A stretch of DNA of 64,000 nucleotides, taken from Clostridiales bacterium (GTDB lineage Bacteria; Bacillota; Clostridia; Christensenellales; Aristaeellaceae). Position numbers and translations under genes: made by a program. Shown here in pieces: positions 17,704-26,356 of the stretch. The stretch lies in contig SVHA01000003.1 in the NCBI GenBank assembly GCA_015056085.1, positions 62,001 to 126,000 on the forward strand, in the 5' to 3' direction. The notes beneath the pieces were generated by a model, which was given only the letters and a program-made list of their open reading frames with translations, was not told the DNA's origin and made no database searches. Position 1 is the first letter of the stretch; each line of letters begins with the position of its first letter.

Positions 17704-18459
17704 ATGGACGTGACCTGGCAGATGCTGCTGATGGTATGCCCCCTTGTTTTTCTGGCGGGATTTGTGGACGCCGTGGCGGGCGGCGGCGGCCTGATCAGCC
17801 TTCCGGCGTACTATCTGGCGGGGCTGCCGCCAGTGCTGGCTGCCGGCACCAACAAACTGTCTGCGTGTCTTGGCACGATCACTTCCTCGGTGCAGTATGC
17901 CCTCAAGGGCAAGGTGCTGTGGCGGATTGGTCTGCTGGCTGCCGCCGGCGCCTTCCCCGGCAGCTGGCTGGGCACGGCATTTCTGCAGATGATCCCGGAA
18001 AACACCGTGCGCATCATCATGGTGATCGTCATTCCCCTGTTCGCCCTGCTTGTGTGGCACAGGGACGCCAGCAAGGTACGCACCCGCCCGGCGCCCAGGC
18101 ACATCAGCCTGCTGGCGCTGGGAACAGGGCTGGTCATCGGCTTTTATGACGGGCTGATCGGCCCCGGCACCGGCACGCTGCTGATCCTGATGTTCACCCT
18201 CGCCCTGGGCATGGAAACCGTTCATGCCAGCGGCACGGCGAAAATCGTCAACCTGGCCAGCAATCTGGCGGCCCTTGTCAGCCTGATTGCGGCGGGGAAA
18301 GTGCTGTGGCTGCTGGGTCTTCCGGCGGCTGCGGCGGGCATGGCAGGTAATCTGCTGGGCGCCCGGATGACCATCCGCTCCGGCGGGGGATTCATCCGCA
18401 TCATGATGACGGTTGTATTGTGTCTTTTGCTTGCCAAGATGCTCCTTGATGTGGTATGA
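17704..18459 (+). CDS. TSUP (TauE/SafE) family membrane transporter
   Basis: 251 residues with about eight hydrophobic segments arranged as two homologous halves. The family signature GFVDAVAGGGGLISLPAYYLAGLP lies near the N-terminus and its echo GFYDGLIGPGTGTLL in the second half. TSUP members export or import small sulfonates, sulfite or other organic anions; the substrate here is not predictable. Start taken at the ATG 9 bases after AAAGG, 80 bases after lysC and beyond its terminator, so it likely has its own promoter. Confidence 0.88.
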   Translation: MDVTWQMLLMVCPLVFLAGFVDAVAGGGGLISLPAYYLAGLPPVLAAGTNKLSACLGTITSSVQYALKGKVLWRIGLLAAAGAFPGSWLGTAFLQMIPENTVRIIMVIVIPLFALLVWHRDASKVRTRPAPRHISLLALGTGLVIGFYDGLIGPGTGTLLILMFTLALGMETVHASGTAKIVNLASNLAALVSLIAAGKVLWLLGLPAAAAGMAGNLLGARMTIRSGGGFIRIMMTVVLCLLLAKMLLDVV

Positions 18460-18460
18460 T
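18431..18460 (+). promoter_or_regulatory. Promoter of the anti-sigma-like/sigma pair
   Basis: TTGCCA (18431-18436), 18-bp spacer ending TGG, TATGAT (18455-18460), inside the last codons of the TSUP gene and 82 bases before the next start. Confidence 0.5.
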
Positions 18461-18541
18461 ATAGGATGACCAATTGGGTCAACGGCGCAGACGTGCCAAC
18501 AAACCCATTACCATTCATCCGGCATGGAGGCGAGGAACATC

Positions 18542-18946
18542 ATGCTCAATCAGCCCGCAGAAATCAGTCTGAAAGTCCCTGCGGAAAGGGAATACGCCCT
18601 GGTCATCCGCACGGCGCTGGGAGGCGTGTCCGTCCTGAAAAATCTGGATGTGGACGCCATGGATGACCTGCGCACGGCAGCGGATGAAGCCTTCGACTGC
18701 CTGATGCATCAGTCCCGCAAGGCGCGGACGGTGGAGATGCAGGTGTATGACAGCGCCACCCATCTCACCGTTGTCTTTCAGGCCGATCTGGACCCGGATG
18801 CCGCCCAGGATTGCCCCGACATAACGGAAATCAGCCGCGCCGTGCTGGAAACACTGGTGGCCCAGGCTGACCTGTCCCTGTGTTCCTGCGGGTGCGTCAG
18901 CAAAATCACCCTGACGCTGCCCAAAGCCGTCGCCCAGCTGGCGTAA
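18542..18946 (+). CDS. RsbW/SpoIIAB-like anti-sigma protein with degenerate ATP site
   Basis: 134 residues. The pattern LKVPAEREYALVIRTALGG ... DLRTAADEAFDCLMHQ follows the HATPase_c anti-sigma kinases (RsbW, SpoIIAB), and it sits directly before a SigB/SigF-type sigma gene, as those partners do. However the N-box Asn of ExxxN is replaced (EAFDC), and no DxGxG ATP-lid motif is visible. Kinase activity is therefore doubtful; a binding-only anti-sigma factor is more likely. The Cys-rich end CSCGC is unusual. No anti-anti-sigma (STAS) gene is present. Confidence 0.7.
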   Translation: MLNQPAEISLKVPAEREYALVIRTALGGVSVLKNLDVDAMDDLRTAADEAFDCLMHQSRKARTVEMQVYDSATHLTVVFQADLDPDAAQDCPDITEISRAVLETLVAQADLSLCSCGCVSKITLTLPKAVAQLA

Positions 18947-18957
18947 GAGGTGTCTTG

Positions 18958-19707
18958 ATGAGCGAAGTGCATTTGTCTTCCCTGATGGAAGAATATGCCC
19001 GTTCCAGGGACACCGCATCCATGCACGCCATCGTGGAGGCCTATCTCCCCTTCAGCCGCACCATCGCCCGGAAGTTTTCCGGACAGGGCGTGGAAACGGA
19101 GGATCTGGAGCAGGTGGCCGCCATGGCGCTGATGAAAGCCGTGGAGCGCTTTGAGCCTGAACGGGGTCTGAAATTCACCACCTTTGCCACCCCCACCATC
19201 GCCGGGGAAGTGCGCAATTATCTCAGAGATAAGGGCAGCACCATCCGCATGGGGCGGGATGTGCGCACAAAGGTGTATCAGCTGCGCAAAATCCAGGAAA
19301 AGCTGACCTGGGAACTGCAGCGGGAGCCCTCCATGAAGGAACTGGCCCAGGCCATGGACATGACCTACGACGAGCTCCTTTCCCTGCTGGACGCCCGCCA
19401 GCAATCCGAAACCGTATCCCTGAGCAGCCCGCTTGGCTCTGATCAGGATGCACAGGAGCTGGAAGAGCGCCTGGGCGGCCTGGAAGAGGGCTTTGAGCGG
19501 GTGGAGCAGCGCGACTGGATGGCCTGGATTTTCTCCCAGGTCACGCCCCAGGAAAAGCAACTGCTGGAACTGCGCTATGTTCACCGCATGGGCCAGAGGG
19601 AAATCGCCCGGGAAATGGGCATCAGCCAGATGCAGGTGTCCCGCCTGGAGCGCCGCATCCTTGCCAGGCTCCGGGAGACCGCCGAGCCCTGGCAGCCCCT
19701 TCACTGA
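18958..19707 (+). CDS. SigB/SigF/SigG-type RNA polymerase sigma factor
   Basis: 249 residues starting at the ATG after AGAGG. Sigma-70 regions are visible in order: region 2 (AYLPFSRTIARKFSGQGVETEDLEQVAAMALMKAVERF, FTTFATPTIAGEVRNYLRD), region 3 (GRDVRTKVYQLRKIQEKLTWEL) and region 4 (LLELRYVHRMGQREIAREMGISQMQVSRLERRIL). The pairing with the anti-sigma-like gene 11 bases upstream is that of general-stress or forespore sigma factors. With no sporulation gene nearby, a stress or envelope sigma is as likely as SigF. Confidence 0.9.
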   Translation: MSEVHLSSLMEEYARSRDTASMHAIVEAYLPFSRTIARKFSGQGVETEDLEQVAAMALMKAVERFEPERGLKFTTFATPTIAGEVRNYLRDKGSTIRMGRDVRTKVYQLRKIQEKLTWELQREPSMKELAQAMDMTYDELLSLLDARQQSETVSLSSPLGSDQDAQELEERLGGLEEGFERVEQRDWMAWIFSQVTPQEKQLLELRYVHRMGQREIAREMGISQMQVSRLERRILARLRETAEPWQPLH

Positions 19708-19774
19708 CTTAGCACGCAAGCCGGGCATTCGCCCGCTGACGCCCGCCCTGCGGGCATAACAAGGGAGAACACCG

Positions 19775-21292
19775 ATGGATCACCGCAACAATCCGCCTAA
19801 GTGGGGCCCTCCCCAGCAAACGGGGTATCAGCAGCCGTACCCGCCCATGCAGCAGACAGGGCAGATGCCTTATCCGCCCATGCAGCAAACGGGGCAAGTG
19901 CCCTATCCGCCTATGCAGCAAACGGGGCAAATGCCCTACCCGCAAATGCAGCAGACGGGCTATCAGCAGACCTACCCCATGGACCCCATGATGACCGGCG
20001 CCCAGCCTTATCCTCAGGGCCCGTATCAGGGCGGGGGGTATCCGCCCCAGCAGCCTGCGCCGCCCGCCGGTTTCATGACGCCCACGCAAATGATCCCGCA
20101 AAAGAAGCAGCGCAAGTGGCCCAAGGCCGTCATGGCCCTGGCTGTGGCCGCCGTGCTGGGCGTGGCCGTGTGGTATCTCTACGCCCTCCTGGTGCCGAGC
20201 GCCATGCCCTACGGCACCATTGAGGCCGGCCTGCTGGGCGCCCGTTACACCGGCGACTGCATCATCGTGCGGGATGAAACCCCCTTTGATTCCGAAGGCC
20301 TGACGTCGGTGGAATACATCGCCGATGAAGGCGGATACGTGCAGCGCACCGACAGCGTGTGCCGGGTGTTCACCTCCGGCTATTCCACCACTGCCGTGTC
20401 CACCCTGCAGGGCTTCCGGGAGGACATCCGGGATTATCAGAAGACCCTGCTGGATTCCGAAACCACCTTTGACGCCAAGATGGCGTCCCTGCAAAGCGAC
20501 ATCCTCACCCGCGCCAAGGAGATCCGCTCCATGATCGCCGGCGCCAGAGGCTCTTTGCAGAATCAGGAAGCGCTGCTGGATGCGGCCATTTCTGCCCGGC
20601 AGAGTTACCTCAAGCAGAAGTATTCCGACGACCAGCGCCTCTCCCGCCTGTATGACGACGAGCGCTCCCAGATGCAGCGCATTGACAGCTGGACCAAGGC
20701 CTATGCCGCCACCGCCCCCGGCGTGGTGAGTTTCTACTCCGACGGCTATGAATACGGCCTGACCAGCGACAACTACACCACCTTCTCCCCCGCCGAAGTC
20801 CGCAATATGTTCAACGGCGCCAAGCCGGAGAAGTCCACCACCGAAAAGGGCAAGACCACCATCTTCCGCCTGGTGGAGGACGGACACTGGAACGTGCTGT
20901 TCCTGGCCCAGGACAAGGACTGGAATCCAGTGCAGGGCCAGCAGTACGAACTAAAGCTGGAGAGCTTTGAAAACACCACTGTCATGGCTACGGTGGAGGA
21001 TTTCACCCGCACCGGCGGCGAACTGCTGGTGCGCCTGTCCGTGGCTGAATCGGTGCTGCCTGTTTTGTACATCCGCACCTGTCAGGCGGAACTGGGCGAA
21101 TCCGTCACCACGCTGAAGGTGCCCTCCCGGGCCATCTACACCCAGGACTCCATGCAGGGCGTGGTGGTGGTCATCAACGGCGTGGAATCCTTTATTCCCA
21201 TCAACATCGTGTGGGAGCAGGACGGCGAAGTGTACTTCAACGCCGTGCAGCAGGGCCATCTGACAGAAGGCATGAACGTGCGCCTGTTCTGA
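19775..21292 (+). CDS. HlyD-like membrane protein with N-terminal Gln/Pro repeats
   Basis: 505 residues. The first about 105 residues are low complexity, with four 11-residue repeats of MQQTGQMPYPP type, and are probably cytosolic. One transmembrane helix follows (VMALAVAAVLGVAVWYLYALL, about 115-137), then an extracytoplasmic part with a biotinyl-lipoyl-like hairpin, a coiled-coil segment (about 225-310) and a beta-rich C-terminal domain ending TLKVPSRAIYTQD...GVVVVINGVESFIPINIVW, as in membrane-fusion proteins. Clostridial relatives sit beside ylm/sepF genes, as here, suggesting a division or envelope role rather than efflux; no ABC partner is present. Confidence 0.75.
   Translation: MDHRNNPPKWGPPQQTGYQQPYPPMQQTGQMPYPPMQQTGQVPYPPMQQTGQMPYPQMQQTGYQQTYPMDPMMTGAQPYPQGPYQGGGYPPQQPAPPAGFMTPTQMIPQKKQRKWPKAVMALAVAAVLGVAVWYLYALLVPSAMPYGTIEAGLLGARYTGDCIIVRDETPFDSEGLTSVEYIADEGGYVQRTDSVCRVFTSGYSTTAVSTLQGFREDIRDYQKTLLDSETTFDAKMASLQSDILTRAKEIRSMIAGARGSLQNQEALLDAAISARQSYLKQKYSDDQRLSRLYDDERSQMQRIDSWTKAYAATAPGVVSFYSDGYEYGLTSDNYTTFSPAEVRNMFNGAKPEKSTTEKGKTTIFRLVEDGHWNVLFLAQDKDWNPVQGQQYELKLESFENTTVMATVEDFTRTGGELLVRLSVAESVLPVLYIRTCQAELGESVTTLKVPSRAIYTQDSMQGVVVVINGVESFIPINIVWEQDGEVYFNAVQQGHLTEGMNVRLF
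19847..19978 (+). repeat. Four tandem 33-bp coding repeats in the HlyD-like gene
   Basis: ATGCAGCAGAC-type units begin at 19847, 19880, 19913 and 19946, exactly 33 bp apart. They encode MQQTG followed by QMPYPP-like residues. Confidence 0.9.
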
Positions 21293-21327
21293 TGAAACCC
21301 TGAACGATTCCGGAAGGAGGCAGCCAG

Positions 21328-22062
21328 TTGGATCACCAAGACCGGGACATCCTGCTGAAACGGGTCAATGCTGTCCGGCAGCAGTTGGCTGACGCCTCCG
21401 GCGGAAAGTATCCCCCGCCCCGGCTGATTGCCGTGAGCAAGACGCAACCTGCTGAAAGGATCGCCCTGCTCAAAGGCAGCGGCATTTCGGACCTGGGCGA
21501 AAACCGGGTGCAGGAAATTCAGGAAAAATGGCCGCTTCTTGGGGAAAATTTTCGTTTTCATCAGATCGGACGGTTGCAAACCAACAAGGTAAAATATATA
21601 ATAGAGAAGGTATGTCTGATTCAATCGCTGGACAGGCTTTCCCTGGCCCAGGAGATCGACCGCCAGTCCCAGAAGCACCACCTGGTCACCCCAGTGCTGC
21701 TTCAGGTCTCCCCCGCCGCAGAGCCGCAGAAAGGCGGCGCCGCACCCGAGGATGTCCGCACGCTGCTGCGACAATGTGCGCAGCTGCCCGGCCTCCACGT
21801 CCGGGGACTGATGGCGATCATGCCCAACACGCAGGATGAAGCGTATCTCTCCCGGCTTTTCGGGGAAATGCGTACGCTCTTTGACCAACTCCGGGAGGAA
21901 GACATCTCCGGCGTTTCCATGGAGGAACTGTCCATGGGGATGTCGGGGGATTACCTGCTGGCTGCCCGTCACGGCGCCACCATGGTACGCATCGGCAGCG
22001 CCATTTTCGGCCCCCGCACTGCGCCCGCCCCGGAGGATGCAATACAGGCGGACAATCACTGA
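21328..22062 (+). CDS. ylmE: YggS/YlmE family PLP-binding protein
   Basis: 244 residues from a TTG start with AAGGAGG seven bases upstream. A PLP-binding TIM barrel like the N-domain of alanine racemase: LIAVSKTQP holds the PLP Lys, ENRVQEIQEKW and FHQIGRLQTNKVKYI follow, and LSMGMSGDYLLAARHGATMVRIGSAIFGPR holds the phosphate-binding end. The family controls PLP and 2-ketoacid homeostasis. First gene of the conserved ylmE-sepF-ylmG-ylmH-divIVA block. Confidence 0.93.
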   Translation: MDHQDRDILLKRVNAVRQQLADASGGKYPPPRLIAVSKTQPAERIALLKGSGISDLGENRVQEIQEKWPLLGENFRFHQIGRLQTNKVKYIIEKVCLIQSLDRLSLAQEIDRQSQKHHLVTPVLLQVSPAAEPQKGGAAPEDVRTLLRQCAQLPGLHVRGLMAIMPNTQDEAYLSRLFGEMRTLFDQLREEDISGVSMEELSMGMSGDYLLAARHGATMVRIGSAIFGPRTAPAPEDAIQADNH

Positions 22063-22089
22063 CCGCAGGACACCACAGGAGGAAATCGT

Positions 22090-23136
22090 ATGGCGATCAA
22101 GGATACACTCTCGTCTTTGCGCGGGCTTTTGGGCCGCCAGAACGGACGGGATGCCCAGTATACCCACCGGGCTGATGGCTCTGTGGCGGGCTATCACCCC
22201 AATCAGGGGCGTTCCCGCCGGCCTGACCCGGTGCAGGGTGTGGCGGAAGATCCCTATCAGCCCCAGCCCGTGGCCAATCAGGATGATTGGGGCACCATGA
22301 GTTACGAGCAGCCCAACTATCAGCAGACGGGGTATCAGCAGACGGCCTTCCAGCAGACGGCGTATCAGCCCACCGGCTATCAGCCCGTGCAGCAGCAGAC
22401 CGTCTTCCAGAACACCAGCTACCGGGCCGGTCAGAATACCGTGTTCCAGCAGGCGCAGACCCAGCAGACGGGCTATCAGTCCCTGTTCAACCGCCCTGCC
22501 AACGCCCAGCAGCCCTCCGCCTTCGGCGCCCAGGGCTGGCAGCCCCAGCAGGGCCCGGCCTTCCAGGGCTATGTGGGCCAGATGACGCCCCAGCCCGCCG
22601 CTCCCCGCCAGGACAACGTGGTGTATATGCCCCAGGGAGGCGAAGGCAACCGCTCCTACCGCCACTGTATGTGGGTGGTGGACGTGCACAACGTGCCTTC
22701 CTGCTATCAGCTCATGGGCTTTATGCGCAACGGCGAAAGCGTGCTGGTGAACATGGAATCCCTCGCCGATGCCCGGGAGCGTGACCGCACCCTCGATTTG
22801 CTCTACGGCGCCGCCTATGCCCTCAACTGCACCTTCACCCGTGTGTGCGAGCGCAGCCTGTATCTGTTCACCCCCGCTGATGTGCTGGTGCAGCCCTGCG
22901 ACCGTCTGGTGCGGGTGAGCGACATGGAGCAGGAATCCCGCTGGCCTGATCCCGCCAGCGTGCATCCCGGCCCCCGCCCCGCTGCCCGGGATTTCCGTGG
23001 CTACACCTCCACAGCTGGCTATCAGCCCACCCATATGCAGGGCGGGCAGTATCAGCGCCGGGCGTCTGGCAACAATGTGTCCAGCACCGCTGCTTTCACT
23101 GACTTCGCTGGCGGCTTTGGCCGTCATAGAAAATAA
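22090..23136 (+). CDS. sepF: SepF cell-division protein with a large Gln-rich insertion
   Basis: Membrane anchor of the FtsZ ring. 348 residues, about twice the usual length. An N-terminal amphipathic helix (MAIKDTLSSLRGLLG) would bind the membrane. A long Gln/Tyr/Pro-rich linker (about residues 65-185) contains five-residue repeats of YQQTG/FQQTA type. The SepF core is at about 195-285 (LMGFMRNGESVLVNMESLADARERDRTLDLLYGAAYALNCTFTRVCERSLYLFTP). A further disordered tail follows, unlike Bacillus SepF which ends near its core. The identification rests on both core and position between ylmE and ylmG. RBS AGGAGG is present. Confidence 0.88.
   Translation: MAIKDTLSSLRGLLGRQNGRDAQYTHRADGSVAGYHPNQGRSRRPDPVQGVAEDPYQPQPVANQDDWGTMSYEQPNYQQTGYQQTAFQQTAYQPTGYQPVQQQTVFQNTSYRAGQNTVFQQAQTQQTGYQSLFNRPANAQQPSAFGAQGWQPQQGPAFQGYVGQMTPQPAAPRQDNVVYMPQGGEGNRSYRHCMWVVDVHNVPSCYQLMGFMRNGESVLVNMESLADARERDRTLDLLYGAAYALNCTFTRVCERSLYLFTPADVLVQPCDRLVRVSDMEQESRWPDPASVHPGPRPAARDFRGYTSTAGYQPTHMQGGQYQRRASGNNVSSTAAFTDFAGGFGRHRK
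22318..22386 (+). repeat. Tandem 15-bp coding repeats in sepF
   Basis: Units TATCAGCAGACGGGG, TATCAGCAGACGGCC, TTCCAGCAGACGGCG and TATCAGCCCACCGGC run in phase at 15-bp intervals and encode (Y/F)Q(Q/P)T(G/A). Confidence 0.85.
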
Positions 23137-23168
23137 CGAAGCAAACCATTCTAAAGGAGGACACCCCC

Positions 23169-23450
23169 ATGATCAACATCCTCTTCAACATCATCTACCT
23201 TGTTCTGGACCTGTATGGTCTGCTGCTGCTGGTGGAATTCATCCTCACGCTGGTGAAGGTCCCCTCCAACCGCTGGACCGAGCTGCTGCGCAACGTCACC
23301 GAGCTGACCTGCAGCCCCGCCCGCATCTTCCTCAACCGTGTCCTGCCCTCCAAGTGGCAGATTGCTGACTGGTCTCCCATTGCGGTGATCATCGTGATCT
23401 GGATCGTGAAGCTGGTTCTGGGCCTCATTCAGGGTCTGCTGCTCTTTTGA
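23169..23450 (+). CDS. ylmG: YggT family membrane protein
   Basis: 93 residues with two hydrophobic helices (LFNIIYLVLDLYGLLLLVEFILTLV and SPIAVIIVIWIVKLVLGLIQGLLLF) joined by a polar loop with RIFLNRVLPSKW. YlmG/YggT proteins help nucleoid and septum organisation in relatives, by mechanisms not well defined. It lies 32 bases after sepF with RBS AAAGGAGG, and its TGA overlaps the TTG start of ylmH. Confidence 0.9.
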   Translation: MINILFNIIYLVLDLYGLLLLVEFILTLVKVPSNRWTELLRNVTELTCSPARIFLNRVLPSKWQIADWSPIAVIIVIWIVKLVLGLIQGLLLF

Positions 23451-24193
23451 TCTCCATTGACCCGCATCTGACGCATCGCCTGCACCAGGGCGCTCAAAAA
23501 GCCGACCGGCTCTACGCCGCTGTGCCCTGCCGGTTTGTCACCGGCGAAGAGCGCTCCTGGTCTGTTCATCATGCCCGGGAAAATGGCGTCACCGCCTCCT
23601 TTGACGGCGGCTGGCCTGACGCCGAGCGGGTGCAGGTGTGCTTTCATCCAGCGGACGTCCCCGCCGAATTCACCGGCGTGTGGATGGAAATTCGCTGGAA
23701 CGGCAAGTTTTCCCGGTGTGACCACCGGGATCTGCTGGGCAGCCTGATGGCTTTGGGCATCGACCGGGAATACTTCGGCGATCTGATCACCCAGTCAGGC
23801 AGCGCCTGGCTGTTCACCCTGCCGGAAATTGCTGCCCGCCTGCCCCAGGAATGGACCAAGGCCGGCAACACGCCCATCCGGGTGGAACAGGCCTCCGGGC
23901 CGGTCATCATCACCCCGCCCAAGGGGGAAACCCTCCGGGACACCGTTCCTTCCCTGCGGCTGGACGCCATCCTGGCCAGCGGCATGAAGACCTCCCGTGC
24001 CCGGGCGGCTGAAATGATCAAAGCCGGACTGGTGGCGGTGGATCACCTGATACAAGAGCGCACCGACAAAGTGCTGATTCCCGGACAGCTGCTGTCCGTC
24101 AGGGGCTTTGGGCGCATCCGCCTCACCGAGGTGGGCGACCCCACCCGCAAGGAACGCCTGCCCGTCACGCTGGAAATTTTCCGCAAAGACTGA
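23447..24193 (+). CDS. ylmH: YlmH, S4-domain RNA-binding protein
   Basis: 248 residues from a TTG start overlapping ylmG by four bases (TTGA). The N-terminal region is mixed alpha/beta (LMALGIDREYFGDLITQSGSAWLFTLPEI). The C-terminal S4 RNA-binding fold (about 165-225) reads LRLDAILASGMKTSRARAAEMIKAGLVAVDHLIQERTDKVLIPGQLLSVRG. In Bacillus, YlmH is linked to ribosome rescue and sits in the same ylm cluster. Coupled translation and conserved order support the name. Confidence 0.93.
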   Translation: MISIDPHLTHRLHQGAQKADRLYAAVPCRFVTGEERSWSVHHARENGVTASFDGGWPDAERVQVCFHPADVPAEFTGVWMEIRWNGKFSRCDHRDLLGSLMALGIDREYFGDLITQSGSAWLFTLPEIAARLPQEWTKAGNTPIRVEQASGPVIITPPKGETLRDTVPSLRLDAILASGMKTSRARAAEMIKAGLVAVDHLIQERTDKVLIPGQLLSVRGFGRIRLTEVGDPTRKERLPVTLEIFRKD

Positions 24194-24241
24194 CCCGCTT
24201 TTGTTTAGCCCCACGGGCTTAACGATGAAAGGAGCATGAAC

Positions 24242-24736
24242 ATGGAACAGAGGATCACCATCAGCGACATTGAGAAGAAGGAATTCAGCCGTGAAAAGGA
24301 CGGCTACGCTCGCCGGGAAGTGGACTGCTTCCTGGACGCCATCTGCGACGAAATGGCCCTGATGCTGGATGAAATGGCCAACCTGTCCAACCAGCTGGCC
24401 GCCGCCCAGCAGCAGGCCCGGCAGCAGGTGGTTGCCCCCGTGGCAAAGCCCGCCGCCCCCACTGCCGCCGCCGATGCGGAATTCCGGGAGATTCTGGAAA
24501 TGGCCTACCGCGTCAAGAGCGAGACCATCACCGCCGCCCAGAAGCAGGCGGAAGACATCATCGCCAACGCCCAGACCGAAGCCCGTGCCAAGCTGGGCAA
24601 CCTGGAAGACGAGAAGAACACCCTCACCGCCCAGGTGGATGAACTGAAGCTGACCGCCATGGACTTCCGTGAGAAGCTCTCCGCCATGCTGGAGCAGCAT
24701 CAGGCCGTGCTGGACAAGACCAGCGAACTCTTCTGA
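24242..24736 (+). CDS. divIVA: DivIVA-family cell-pole/septum protein
   Basis: 164 residues, start chosen at the ATG 7 bases after GGAG. The N-terminal membrane-curvature binding part reads ISDIEKKEFSREKDGYARREVDCFLDAICDEM, followed by coiled coils (about 35-65 and 80-160) separated by an Ala/Pro linker. DivIVA marks poles and septa and recruits division or wall-synthesis factors. Last gene of the ylm/sepF block, closed by a strong terminator. Confidence 0.93.
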   Translation: MEQRITISDIEKKEFSREKDGYARREVDCFLDAICDEMALMLDEMANLSNQLAAAQQQARQQVVAPVAKPAAPTAAADAEFREILEMAYRVKSETITAAQKQAEDIIANAQTEARAKLGNLEDEKNTLTAQVDELKLTAMDFREKLSAMLEQHQAVLDKTSELF

Positions 24737-24753
24737 TTTTCCCCCGCACCCTC

Positions 24754-24783
24754 CCCTGCCGGACAACCGGCAGGGATTTTTTT
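24754..24783 (+). terminator. Intrinsic terminator of the ylm-divIVA operon
   Basis: Stem CCCTGCCGG/CCGGCAGGG with an ACAA loop, then seven T. Confidence 0.92.
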
Positions 24784-24807
24784 GTGCCTGCAGATGGCTT
24801 TGTGGCA

Positions 24808-24842
24808 CGAAAAGCCCCCCTGCCGCTGGTAAGGCAGGGGGG
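24808..24842 (-). terminator. Intrinsic terminator of solute-binding protein gene 1
   Basis: Minus strand: ten-base-pair stem CCCCCCTGCC/GGCAGGGGGG and CTTTT, facing the divIVA terminator. Confidence 0.85.
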
Positions 24843-24887
24843 CGGGAGGCTCCGGGCAATTCTCTGGTCACCCGGAGGGAAATCACT

Positions 24888-26267
24888 TTACTGGATGTCA
24901 GCGTCCGTTGCCGTCGCCAAATCAGTAGCGGTGGTGAACACATAGCCGCTGTCCTTGAATTCGGGGCACTTCTTGAAGTAGCGGGCCACGGCATCGTTGT
25001 AGCGCTTGTAGCAATCCTTGACTTCGTCGGCCAGGTTGCGCTTGCCGCTCTGGATTTCAGGCGCAACGACGAAGTTCCAGTTGATGCGGCGGTTGTTGCC
25101 GTCGGGAGAGTAGTTGCCATTGTAGGGCACGCAATCGCCGATGTTGGCCATGAAGTCCTTCAGTTCGGGATGCGCACGGTCAATGCAATCCTGCCAGACT
25201 TCCTCGTCGTCGATCATGGGAATCAGGCAAGCGGGGGTTTCCTGTTCGTCCCAGTACTTCTGGATCAGCAGGGTGGCTTCCTTACCCCAGCCCATCCACT
25301 TCATCAGTTCCCAGGCTTCGTTGGGATACTGGCAGGACTTGGCGATGGAGGCGGGCTGAATGAAGGTCAGCTGCTTGCCCTGAGGCATGGGATAAAACAC
25401 CAGGTCGCAGCCGTTCTGGGCTTCCATAGTGCCGTCCAGCCAGCCAGCGGTGGAGGCAGTGTACATCACGATGGGCTCCATGGCCACACGGCCCTGAGAG
25501 GAGGCAGTGGCGCTGGCGTCGCCGTAGATGGTCAGGCGCTCTTCTTCGGTGGTATCCTGGTCGGTCAGGCCGCGGGACACCCAATCGTTGACGGTTTCTT
25601 CGGTGGCCATCCAGTCATCACTGAAGGTATAGCTGTTGCCATCCCAGCCCCATTCGGTCTGGAAGTAGCCGGAGTTGAAGGAGTGGCCAGCGCCAAAGTA
25701 ATAATCTTCGGGGTGGGACACTTCTTCCATCTTTTCGCAGTACTCTTCCCAGGTCCAGGTCAGGGAGGGCATTTCCACGTTGTACTTGTCGAAGATAGTC
25801 TTGTTGACCACCATCACATAGGGAGCGCTCTGCATGGGCACGGAATACTGGCGGCCGCCGATGACGGAGCCATCCAGCAGGGCCTGGTTGAGCAGCTTGG
25901 CGTCGGGATCGGCCTCGAAGTAAGGGGTCAGGTTGAGCAGCCAGTCCTTCAGCAGGGCTTCCTGCACAGCATCGGGCCAGAACACGTCAGGCAGATTCTG
26001 CGTAGAAGCCATGTTAGTCAAGGCGTCCTGATAGGTGGCGGAGTCCATTTCCAGCACCTCAACGGTGATGTTGGGATACTGCTGCATGAACTGGTCAGCC
26101 AGCACCTTGGTCAGTTCGATGTCTTGACCATTGGTGGCGTACCGCAGGGTGATGGGCTCGGTGGTCAGGGTCAGCAGGTCGGAAGCGGGGGCTTCGTCAG
26201 CCACCACAGCGGGGACCAGGCCCAGCACCAACGTCAGAGCCAACAGCAGTGAAACGATTCTCTTCAT
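24888..26267 (-). CDS. Extracellular solute-binding protein 1 (family 1, sugar type), orphan
   Basis: 459 residues. Signal peptide MKRIVSLLLALTLVLGLVPAVVA, with no lipobox Cys, so the mature protein is not lipid-anchored in the usual way. The mature part matches the family 1 sugar-binding fold: ADQFMQQYPNITVEVLEMDS, LPDVFWPDAVQEALL, MVVNKTIFDKYNVEMPSLTWTWEEY and the later SIAKSCQYPNEAWELMKWMGWG. It ends in a Thr/Asp tail, TATDLATATDADIQ, shared with the two relatives at 45.1 and 46.8 kb. No ABC permease or ATPase is in the window. Expressed from its own promoter behind a tandem operator-like repeat. Confidence 0.9.
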   Translation of the reverse strand: MKRIVSLLLALTLVLGLVPAVVADEAPASDLLTLTTEPITLRYATNGQDIELTKVLADQFMQQYPNITVEVLEMDSATYQDALTNMASTQNLPDVFWPDAVQEALLKDWLLNLTPYFEADPDAKLLNQALLDGSVIGGRQYSVPMQSAPYVMVVNKTIFDKYNVEMPSLTWTWEEYCEKMEEVSHPEDYYFGAGHSFNSGYFQTEWGWDGNSYTFSDDWMATEETVNDWVSRGLTDQDTTEEERLTIYGDASATASSQGRVAMEPIVMYTASTAGWLDGTMEAQNGCDLVFYPMPQGKQLTFIQPASIAKSCQYPNEAWELMKWMGWGKEATLLIQKYWDEQETPACLIPMIDDEEVWQDCIDRAHPELKDFMANIGDCVPYNGNYSPDGNNRRINWNFVVAPEIQSGKRNLADEVKDCYKRYNDAVARYFKKCPEFKDSGYVFTTATDLATATDADIQ

Positions 26268-26356
26268 GGGATTACCTCCTCATATTTTCTCCCTCATCTT
26301 ACGAGGGGAAGGAACGGTGAATCGGGGGGCGCAGGTTTTCAGGTCTCTATGATGTG

